From an uncultured Porphyromonadaceae bacterium (GTDB lineage Bacteria > Bacteroidota > Bacteroidia > Bacteroidales > Muribaculaceae): 64,000 bases of DNA. Below the pieces are notes generated by a model that saw only the letters and a program-made list of their open reading frames with translations, searched no databases and was not told the origin of the DNA. The DNA is taken from contig CAMWLS010000001.1 of the NCBI GenBank assembly GCA_947175205.1, positions 55,838 through 119,837 of the forward strand, given 5' to 3'. Within the stretch, counting starts at the first letter, position 1. Every line of letters starts with the position of its first letter. This document shows, in pieces, positions 48,315 through 55,454 of the stretch. The translations under genes were made by a program, and so were the position numbers.

Positions 48315-48777
48315 GACCCCATACTCCACTATTTGTTAAGGCAGAGCTATGCGATGGAAAGGTAATTTTATCCGTTAGCACACAATTTTATAAGCCACAC
48401 ATCAGTTATGAGATTTTAGTAATTTATAACTGATTGGATTATATTTGGTTATACAACAGATTTTTTTGGGGGGGCTGGAATCATTCAGACGATTAAACAG
48501 AAAATATGAGCAATTCCTGCACACCGCCAAAGGGATTGCTATGGCTGCATGTGTACTGTTTATGTTACGGTTCGTATAGTTGAGCCTAATACTCAAATTA
48601 GTCACTGTCTTATTTCCCGGATGTCAGTAGTAGTAGTAACCTTCGCCTCAGCCAATCGTCATGCATCTGCGTCCGCTTGTTTCGGTAGCAATGCAACCGC
48701 ATTGCTCCCTCATTACGCGAACACATCTGCATAACACTTGACCGCCCCTGCCTTAACAAATATTGGGGAACGGGGTC
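48315..48777. mobile_element. Candidate non-autonomous element with 30-bp terminal inverted repeats
   Basis: Positions 48315-48344 and 48748-48777 are inverted repeats matching at 26 of 30 positions, including an exact 15-mer (TATTTGTTAAGGCAG) and an exact outer GACCCC/GGGGTC. They enclose 403 bp with no believable coding sequence, a T7G7 tract (48461-48474) and a perfect hairpin AGCAATGC-AACC-GCATTGCT (48687-48706). This fits a MITE-like or decayed insertion element; an invertible segment is the alternative. No target-site duplication was recognised. The rest of the 48233-48993 gap holds nothing else I can support apart from the ppdK -7 element. Confidence 0.5.
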
Positions 48778-48889
48778 AAAAGCTTTGTATGATGCAAGAA
48801 AGCATAATCCACTTTAAGGCACTTTAAGCTCTGAAAAATTAGGTGGAATATTAAATATCCTTTATTATAGATTTTTGAAAAAAAAGACA

Positions 48890-48897
48890 TATCTTTG
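48890..48897 (+). promoter_or_regulatory. -7 element of ppdK
   Basis: TATCTTTG at 48890-48897, 96 nt before the start codon, matches the -7 consensus. The TTTG at 48874-48877 is closer (12 nt) than the normal spacing, so the -33 element is uncertain. Confidence 0.5.
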
Positions 48898-48993
48898 CAG
48901 AATAATAGATACAAGCGTCTGTCATGACGCTGTCATGAGCATGCAAAGAATAATATAAATTATTTTAACTCAATAAATTAACTTCACAGACGT

Positions 48994-51708
48994 ATGAAAA
49001 GAGTTTATACATTCGGTGACGGTAAGGCAGAAGGTAATGCTTCAATGCGTAACCTTCTGGGTGGCAAAGGTGCCAACCTCGCTGAAATGAATCTTCTGGG
49101 TATGCCCGTACCTCCCGGTTTTACAATTACCACAGATGTGTGTACAGAATATACCCAGTACGGTAAAGAAGAAGTGGTAAAGCGCCTTAAAAAGGATGTG
49201 GAAGAAGCTATAGCCCACGTTGAAGCGCTTACCGGAAAGAAATTTGATGATCCCAAGAACCCTCTCCTTGTTTCAGTACGTTCAGGCGCGCGTGCTTCCA
49301 TGCCCGGCATGATGGATACCGTACTTAACCTGGGTATGAATGATGCCACTGTTGAATCGCTGGCAGAAAAGAGCGGCAACCCCCGTTTTGCATGGGACAG
49401 CTACCGCCGCTTTGTTCAGATGTACGGTGATGTGGTTCTGGGCATGAAACCTAAAAGCAAGAATGACATTGATCCTTTTGAGGAAATCATGGATAAGGTC
49501 AAGGAAGCCAAGGGCGTGAAACTTGACACTGAACTTGATGTAGAAGACCTCAAGAATCTGGTAAAGCTTTTCAAGGCCGCAGTAAAGGATTTCACAGGTA
49601 AAGACTTCCCTGAAAGCGCTTGGGAACAGTTATGGGGCGGCATCTGCGCTGTATTTGACAGTTGGATGAATGAGCGCGCCATTCTTTACCGCCGAATGAA
49701 CCAGATACCTGAAGAGTGGGGCACCGCTGTTAACGTACAGGCCATGGTTTACGGTAACATGGGTGACAATTCAGCTACCGGAGTTGCATTCTCACGCGAT
49801 GCTGCCACAGGTGAGGATATATTCAACGGTGAATATCTGATTAATGCACAGGGTGAAGACGTTGTAGCCGGTATCCGCACGCCTCAGCAGATTACCATCG
49901 AGGGTTCACGCCGCTGGGCTGCACTTCAGGGTATCTCTGAAGAAGAACGTAAGTCTAAATATCCTTCCCTTGAAGAGTCCATGCCTGACTGTGCACAGGA
50001 ACTGTTTAAGATTGCAGACCGCCTGGAAGACTACTACAAAGACATGCAGGATATGGAATTCACCATACAGGACGGCAAGCTGTGGATGCTACAGACACGT
50101 AACGGAAAGCGTACCGGTGCCGCAATGGTAAAGATAGCAATGGACCTGCTTCGTGCCGGCGAAATTGATGAGAAGACCGTTCTGATGCGTATGGAACCCC
50201 AGAAGCTGGATGAACTGCTTCACCCTGTATTTGACAAGTCTGCCCTTAAGCGTGCAGCCGTTGCCGCCAAAGGTCTGCCTGCATCACCCGGTGCCGCAAC
50301 AGGTCAGATAGTATTCTCAGCTGATGATGCAGAAGCCTGGGCTGAGAAGAAGAAAAAAGTTGTTCTGGTACGTATAGAGACTTCTCCTGAGGACCTACGC
50401 GGTATGGCTGTTGCACAGGGTATTCTCACCATGCGTGGCGGTATGACATCTCATGCAGCTGTTGTGGCTCGTGGTATGGGCAAATGCTGCGTTTCAGGTG
50501 CCGGAGAAATTAAAATTGACTACAAGGAAAAAACTGTTGAAATGGGAGGAAAAGTTTACCATGAAGGTGACTGGATTTCTCTGAACGGTTCAACAGGTGA
50601 AGTATATGACGGACAGGTCCCCACTACTGAACCGGAACTCGGTGGTGATTTCGGTGCCATCATGAACCTTGCAAGCAAGTACACCAAGACTCTGGTGCGC
50701 ACAAATGCTGATTCTCCCCGTGATGCAAAACAGGCCCGTCATTTCGGTGCTCAGGGTATTGGTCTGTGCCGTACAGAACACATGTTCTTTGAGGGTGACC
50801 GTATCAAGTCAGTGCGTGAGATGATTCTTGCTTCTGATGAAGAAGGACGTCGCGTGGCTCTGGCCAAGCTTCTTCCCATGCAGCGCGGTGACTTTGAAGG
50901 TATCTTTGAGGCCATGGACGGCTTTGGAGTGACCATCCGTCTGCTTGATCCGCCGTTACATGAATTTGTACCTCATCAGACTGCCACCCAGAAAGAGCTG
51001 GCTGATGAAATGGGTATAAGCCTTGCAGAAGTAAAAGCAAAGGTAGACAGCCTTGAAGAATTCAACCCCATGCTGGGTCACCGTGGCTGCCGTCTGGGTA
51101 TCACATATCCTGAAATTACAGAAATGCAGACACGCGCCATCATTGAGGCCGCTCTTGCATGTAAGAACCGCGGTATAGACGTTAAACCTGAAATTATGAT
51201 TCCTCTGGTGGGTTCACTCAAGGAAATTCAGCACCAGGCTAATGTCATCAACACTACCGCCGCAAAGGTATTTGATGAGAAAGGCCAGTCAATTCCCTAC
51301 ATGGTGGGCACAATGATTGAGGTTCCCCGCGCAGCCCTGACCGCTAATGAGATTGCAACCGTTGCAGACTTCTTCTCATTCGGAACCAATGACCTTACCC
51401 AGATGACATTCGGTTTCTCTCGTGATGACGCTCCCAAGTTCCTGAAGTTCTACAAGGAGCATGGTATCATCAAGACTGATCCCTTTGAAGTTCTGGATCA
51501 GGAAGGCGTTGGCCAGTTAGTACGTATGGGCGTAGAAAAAGGCCGTAGCGTGAAGCCGGAACTGAAAGTGGGTATCTGCGGCGAGCATGGCGGTGAACCC
51601 TCATCAGTTAAGTTCTGCGCTAAGTTAGGAATGAACTACGTCAGCTGCTCACCCTTCCGCGTGCCCATTGCACGTGTAGCTGCGGCGCAGGCCAGCCTTG
51701 AAGATTAA
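48994..51708 (+). CDS. ppdK: Pyruvate, phosphate dikinase
   Basis: PPDK interconverts pyruvate, ATP and phosphate with PEP, AMP and pyrophosphate, linking glycolysis and gluconeogenesis in many anaerobes. The 904-residue protein has the N-terminal nucleotide-binding domain (VSVRSGARASMPGMMDTVLN), the phosphohistidine domain with GGMTSHAAVVARGMGK (His about 487) and the C-terminal PEP/pyruvate barrel (GIGLCRTEHMFF; FGTNDLTQMTFGFSRDD; VGICGEHGGEPSS with catalytic Cys about 861). Length is standard. A -7 element precedes it and a hairpin terminator follows. Coding GC is slightly higher than its neighbours, as is usual for a highly expressed gene. Confidence 0.97.
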   Translation: MKRVYTFGDGKAEGNASMRNLLGGKGANLAEMNLLGMPVPPGFTITTDVCTEYTQYGKEEVVKRLKKDVEEAIAHVEALTGKKFDDPKNPLLVSVRSGARASMPGMMDTVLNLGMNDATVESLAEKSGNPRFAWDSYRRFVQMYGDVVLGMKPKSKNDIDPFEEIMDKVKEAKGVKLDTELDVEDLKNLVKLFKAAVKDFTGKDFPESAWEQLWGGICAVFDSWMNERAILYRRMNQIPEEWGTAVNVQAMVYGNMGDNSATGVAFSRDAATGEDIFNGEYLINAQGEDVVAGIRTPQQITIEGSRRWAALQGISEEERKSKYPSLEESMPDCAQELFKIADRLEDYYKDMQDMEFTIQDGKLWMLQTRNGKRTGAAMVKIAMDLLRAGEIDEKTVLMRMEPQKLDELLHPVFDKSALKRAAVAAKGLPASPGAATGQIVFSADDAEAWAEKKKKVVLVRIETSPEDLRGMAVAQGILTMRGGMTSHAAVVARGMGKCCVSGAGEIKIDYKEKTVEMGGKVYHEGDWISLNGSTGEVYDGQVPTTEPELGGDFGAIMNLASKYTKTLVRTNADSPRDAKQARHFGAQGIGLCRTEHMFFEGDRIKSVREMILASDEEGRRVALAKLLPMQRGDFEGIFEAMDGFGVTIRLLDPPLHEFVPHQTATQKELADEMGISLAEVKAKVDSLEEFNPMLGHRGCRLGITYPEITEMQTRAIIEAALACKNRGIDVKPEIMIPLVGSLKEIQHQANVINTTAAKVFDEKGQSIPYMVGTMIEVPRAALTANEIATVADFFSFGTNDLTQMTFGFSRDDAPKFLKFYKEHGIIKTDPFEVLDQEGVGQLVRMGVEKGRSVKPELKVGICGEHGGEPSSVKFCAKLGMNYVSCSPFRVPIARVAAAQASLED

Positions 51709-51735
51709 GACTTAGTCTAACATTTCCCGAGACTT

Positions 51736-51772
51736 AGGCTGTAACGCTCCGATAAAAAGGAGGTTACAGCCT
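51736..51772 (+). terminator. Intrinsic terminator of ppdK
   Basis: A perfect 10-bp stem AGGCTGTAAC/GTTACAGCCT extends after a bulged G with CTCC/GGAG; a T-containing stretch (TTGGTATTCTTT) follows. It starts 27 nt past the ppdK stop. Confidence 0.8.
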
Positions 51773-51812
51773 TTGGTATTCTTTGGGGGTTCGTTCACTT
51801 GACATCACTTTG

Positions 51813-51895
51813 TGAGTACAAATGCGCGGAAAAGTGTACAGAATGTTGTACACAATTTTTGAGGCGTGTACAGGCGTGTACAACTGATGTGTACA
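51813..51895. repeat. Cluster of GTGTACA repeats upstream of integrase
   Basis: GTGTACA occurs at 51834-51840, 51866-51872, 51876-51882 and 51889-51895, and in reverse orientation (TGTACAC) at 51847-51853. A related TGAGTACAAATGCG sits at 51813-51826. Five exact copies in 62 bp just before the recombinase gene suggest binding sites for the recombinase (arm-type), an excisionase or a repressor. Confidence 0.7.
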
Positions 51896-51969
51896 AATGG
51901 AATTTAATTACAGGACAAATAGTTAAGTGTAATTTTCAAATAAACTTCATAAAAAATATTGGAACATAG

Positions 51970-53466
51970 ATGGCAACTTTCAAAGCAACTGTCCGGGGAG
52001 AACGCGCAGACGGCTTCATGCAGGTGTATATCCGCGTGACTCATAACCGCGCTCACGGATATATCAAGACTGACAAGATGATAACCCGGAAAGAACTTGG
52101 GAAAAGTAAGGAAATCACTGACCCTTTCGTTATGAATTACTGCACGGCTCTAATAATGGAGTACAATGAGCTGCTCAACCGCAAGGACATCAGCAAATGG
52201 ACAGTTGCGGAGGTGGTAGAGTTTCTGAAGCATGGCGATGAGGATATTTGTTTCAGCGACTATGCACGCCTGCACATTGACCGACTGATTGACAACGACC
52301 AAGAGCGGACATCGCGCAACTACAAACTGGCTCTTCAACACATGGAGCGTTTCTTTGGCACGAACAAAATCATGTTCGGGAAGCTTACCTCTATACAGGT
52401 CAATCGTTGGATAGCGACTTTGGAGCAGACGCGCCGGGCAAAGGAGATGTATCCAGTTTGCATGAGGCAGGTGTTCAGAGCTGCCTTAACGGAGTTCAAT
52501 GATTACGACAACGGCATTATCCGTATCAAGACCAATCCGTGGGGCAAAGTGAAGATACCGACTGCGGACCGGTCCGAGAAGATTGCCATTTCTCCCGAAG
52601 AGTGCCGGGCGTTCTTTGCGGCTCCGCTCCCTGCCACGCGGATGATTGACCCCCTGCCCGAACTGGGGCGCGATGTGGCTATGCTTGTGCTATGTCTCGC
52701 AGGGATGAACACGGCAGACATCTATGAGCTGCGCAAAGAGAATTATCGTGACGGCGTGATATGTTACAAGAGAGCCAAGACCCGAAAGAGCAGACGCGAT
52801 GATGCCTACATTGAAATGCGCGTTGAGCCTATCATCGAGCCTATCATCAAAAAATATCTTACAGATGATGATGACCCCTACCTGCTGAACTTTCATAAGC
52901 GGTACTGCGATTTTGACTCTTTCGGGGCAAATGTCAACAATGGCATTCGGCAGGTGTGCAAGTCAATGAATATCCCAAAGGAGAAATGGTATTGCGTTTA
53001 TACGTTCCGGCACACATGGGGAATAATCGCGCAGAACGATTGCGGAGCGAGTATTGCAGAGGTGGCTTTTGGTATGAACCATTCTCACGGATATAAGATA
53101 ACAAGAGATTATCTGAAGAAAGATTTCACTCCGGCCTGGGAATTGAACGCGAAAGTGATTGACTTTATATTTTTCTCAACGGAGAAAGGCAAGCAGGGAT
53201 TGGCGCGAGATGTGGATGAGCCGAAAGACAAGATGTTCCGGCTCTCTCCCAAATACATGGTCTACGCTCGTGCCTATTTCCGTGGGGAGGTGCTTGCGGA
53301 GGTCAGCGACATTGGCTTCGGGACCGTTGGCGATGTTGTCAGCCGACTGGCAGAGCAGTTGCCCGACACAATCCCGATAGGCTGTGCCGTCCAGTTCCGC
53401 ATCAAGAACGTGGACACCGACCGCGAGGTTGTGTATGAACACACCAAAGGCAAAGGGTTCTTTTGA
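51970..53466 (+). CDS. Tyrosine-recombinase-like integrase with altered catalytic boxes
   Basis: A 498-residue phage-integrase-family protein. Domains: an N-terminal AP2/arm-type segment (MATFKATVRGERADGFMQVY), a SAM-like core-binding domain (about 95-195; FSDYARLHIDRLI) and the catalytic domain (about 205-395). The box I position reads AGMNTADIYEL, where Arg is normally found (Asn247 here); box II reads YTFRHTW (Arg347, with Tyr in place of the first His of HxxR); His371 and the likely nucleophile Tyr381 (TRDYLKK) are present. An additional ~100-residue C-terminal domain follows. Base composition is richer in GC than the surroundings. No cargo, tRNA or conjugation genes adjoin it. Confidence 0.82.
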   Translation: MATFKATVRGERADGFMQVYIRVTHNRAHGYIKTDKMITRKELGKSKEITDPFVMNYCTALIMEYNELLNRKDISKWTVAEVVEFLKHGDEDICFSDYARLHIDRLIDNDQERTSRNYKLALQHMERFFGTNKIMFGKLTSIQVNRWIATLEQTRRAKEMYPVCMRQVFRAALTEFNDYDNGIIRIKTNPWGKVKIPTADRSEKIAISPEECRAFFAAPLPATRMIDPLPELGRDVAMLVLCLAGMNTADIYELRKENYRDGVICYKRAKTRKSRRDDAYIEMRVEPIIEPIIKKYLTDDDDPYLLNFHKRYCDFDSFGANVNNGIRQVCKSMNIPKEKWYCVYTFRHTWGIIAQNDCGASIAEVAFGMNHSHGYKITRDYLKKDFTPAWELNAKVIDFIFFSTEKGKQGLARDVDEPKDKMFRLSPKYMVYARAYFRGEVLAEVSDIGFGTVGDVVSRLAEQLPDTIPIGCAVQFRIKNVDTDREVVYEHTKGKGFF

Positions 53467-54005
53467 GTACAAAAGCGGCCAAGGCCGATAATTGAGCGCG
53501 GCCCCCTCTTCCCCTTAAATCTTTTTCGCCCGACTTTGTTTCTTGCTGCGCAAGCGGCAAGCCGATGACATCAGAGCCGGGTGTTTGATTTTGTCCAATG
53601 TCGGCGGCACTTGGCATAGCCGGAGCAGGCTCCGCTCTGCCCTCGTTGGCACGACATTCCAATACTTAAAAGTTCAGTGCAAAGATACCGCTGTAAATTA
53701 GCAGTCAAATTATAACTTTTGAAATTCAAACTATAACGATGACCTTATCAAGAGTAATTGACTTGTCGCTTTGCTATGCAAAGAACGGTCACCATATCCG
53801 AAGCAAAAGTATCTATAAAGAAAGCGAGCCTCGGATCCAACTGGAGGTTGGTGACGAAGCTCGCTGTATGAGTTAGCGATTAACTCGCCTACACTCGTTG
53901 AGCTAAAAATTGAAGCCTTTTGGTCAAAACCTTAGGCTCAATTCTTCGCCAGGCGAAGCGCCAGAGGCGATTTACGAAAGCGCGGCGGCGATGCCGCAAC
54001 TACCA
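53467..54005. other. Palindrome-rich non-coding stretch after the integrase
   Basis: These 539 bp hold no convincing gene. Hairpins seen: CGGCC-AA-GGCCG (53476-53487), CTTGC-TGC-GCAAG (53542-53554), CGGAGC-AG-GCTCCG (53621-53634), a long imperfect one at 53824-53864 (outer GCGAGC/GCTCGC, inner CCAAC/GTTGG), GAGTTA-GCGAT-TAACTC (53870-53886), AATTGAAGCCT/AGGCTCAATT (53908-53943), CTTCGCC-A-GGCGAAG (53944-53958), CGCC-AGAG-GGCG-like (53959-53969) and GCGGC-GAT-GCCGC (53985-53997). It may be a recombination site region, a structured RNA or a transfer origin relic; the last hairpins may also terminate the B12 operon, which ends at 54006 on the minus strand. Confidence 0.55.
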
Positions 54006-55454
54006 TTATTTTATGATTATTTTTCGGGTTTCTAAACCGGATTTTGATTTCCAAATATATATTCCTTGCTGAATATTAGACCATTCATAGAGTTTGACAT
54101 TGTTCTGCACAAGAATGCCGTTCAAAGCATATAGGTTACCGACAGAATTATTTAAATCAGCTGTAATATCTTCAATGCCTGAACCGGACTGAGACTGTGG
54201 AAATACAGGAAGTGACGGAAACCAGTAGTTGGAAATCATAGGATATTCCTTGATGAGATTTCCGTTGGCATCAAAACGACGGGTCACGTATGTCGGATCG
54301 ACAAACTTATGAAACATCGAGGCATATAATTCGTCGGTAACAGGATGGATTCCCAATGAACATCCATATACATGCCAGTCGCCTGGTTCTTGCGAGAAGT
54401 CTAATAATTTTTCTATTTTCCCTGAATCAATATCAAAACGAAATATCCGATAATTAGTAAACCAACTGTTCGGGCCCCCGCACCAGTACAGGCTGTTGGT
54501 GACAGAAGAGGCGCAGAATGGGTCAGGAGTCCAGGCATACCATGAATTGGATGGAGGGAAAATATCATCGCCCTCAATCTTTATTACTTCACGCTGGAGG
54601 GTTGCGGGATCCAATCTTATGATATATGGCACGGTGGCACCTGTTCCCTGAACATTTTTTGATGCCGAATACCACAAATTTCCATCCTTTGACATTACGA
54701 TAGTGGATCCGATGCCTGACATTCTGCGCGGTCTGCTGCCTGTGTCACGCTCAATGGCATCATCTACAATTTCCATATCCAGTACTTCAATAACCTTGTC
54801 TGATGAAGGGTCAATTACTAACATGCCATATTGCTGATGTACAGCAAATACTTTCCCTTGAGCAAGAATCATTGTGCCGGTTTGCCCAAAATATAGAGAA
54901 CTTGTCGGGTCGCTATTAGGTTTGTCATTATCTCCACCGGCGTTAGGATTGGCAGAGCCTTCCACCTGGCCTTCAATCTCGAGAGTGTTGAGATTCAAAA
55001 CCCATATCCCATTGCTTGTGGAAACGTAACCTTTATCTTGGTCAACTCCGCAGAATGCCCTGCCGTCACACTGATGCCCCGACGGGTCAATCAGTTGAAG
55101 CTGTTTAATCAGTTTCATTGTCGTGGCATCGGCAATAGATATCCTTCCGCCTGTGATACTTGCTCCGGGGTCCTTTTCCTGCTTTGCAATCATATACAGC
55201 CTGCCGTTCCATATCGCTCCATACTGGTTTGTACACCCGAGCTCCATACCCGGATTCTCAGTCTGAATTACCCGGTAATACCAATAGTTTTCATCCGGGT
55301 CGTCAGGCAGAAGGTAGTTGACAGTCGAGTTCTGATGTCCATACCAGTCCTCGTTGATAAAGATTACCCCTTTTGAGTAATCAATATCTCCTGCAGCGGC
55401 ACAGGCTGCCGCTGCAAGAAACATTGAGAAAACAAGTGACAGTTTGCGTATCAT
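54006..55454 (-). CDS. Secreted DUF5074-like beta-propeller with T9SS-type tail
   Basis: A 482-residue exported protein, last gene of the B12 operon. A signal peptide (MIRKLSLVFSMFLAAAACAA) is followed by a seven-bladed-propeller-like region of the YncE/DUF5074 type (YSKGVIFINEDWYGHQNST; GMELGCTNQYGAIWNGRLYMI; GYVSTSNGIWVLNLNTLEIE; SASEFYSK-type blades are not seen). The last ~60 residues (NLYALNGILVQ; QQGIYIWKSKSGLETRKIIIK) resemble a type IX secretion C-terminal sorting domain. The propeller is clearly similar to the one inside the upstream 1283-residue protein. By position and relation to BtuG it probably binds corrinoids at the surface. Confidence 0.8.
   Translation of the reverse strand: MIRKLSLVFSMFLAAAACAAAGDIDYSKGVIFINEDWYGHQNSTVNYLLPDDPDENYWYYRVIQTENPGMELGCTNQYGAIWNGRLYMIAKQEKDPGASITGGRISIADATTMKLIKQLQLIDPSGHQCDGRAFCGVDQDKGYVSTSNGIWVLNLNTLEIEGQVEGSANPNAGGDNDKPNSDPTSSLYFGQTGTMILAQGKVFAVHQQYGMLVIDPSSDKVIEVLDMEIVDDAIERDTGSRPRRMSGIGSTIVMSKDGNLWYSASKNVQGTGATVPYIIRLDPATLQREVIKIEGDDIFPPSNSWYAWTPDPFCASSVTNSLYWCGGPNSWFTNYRIFRFDIDSGKIEKLLDFSQEPGDWHVYGCSLGIHPVTDELYASMFHKFVDPTYVTRRFDANGNLIKEYPMISNYWFPSLPVFPQSQSGSGIEDITADLNNSVGNLYALNGILVQNNVKLYEWSNIQQGIYIWKSKSGLETRKIIIK

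Noticed and set aside
48402-48734. Two 60-67-codon ORFs within the inverted-repeat segment
   Set aside because: No transposase motifs or plausible starts; they overlap hairpins and the homopolymer tract, so I treat the interior as non-coding.
53402-53662. 86-codon minus-strand ORF opposite the integrase 3' end
   Set aside because: It crosses the integrase end and the GC-rich palindromes, is Arg/Pro/Gln-rich from composition alone, and has no supporting signals.
53739-53876. 45-codon plus-strand ORF after the integrase
   Set aside because: It runs through the long two-tier hairpin at 53824-53864, where sequence appears constrained by pairing, and shows no protein features.
51970-54005. Integrative conjugative element or prophage
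   Set aside because: Only an integrase is present; no relaxase, tra genes, phage structural genes, cargo or tRNA target are seen within the window.
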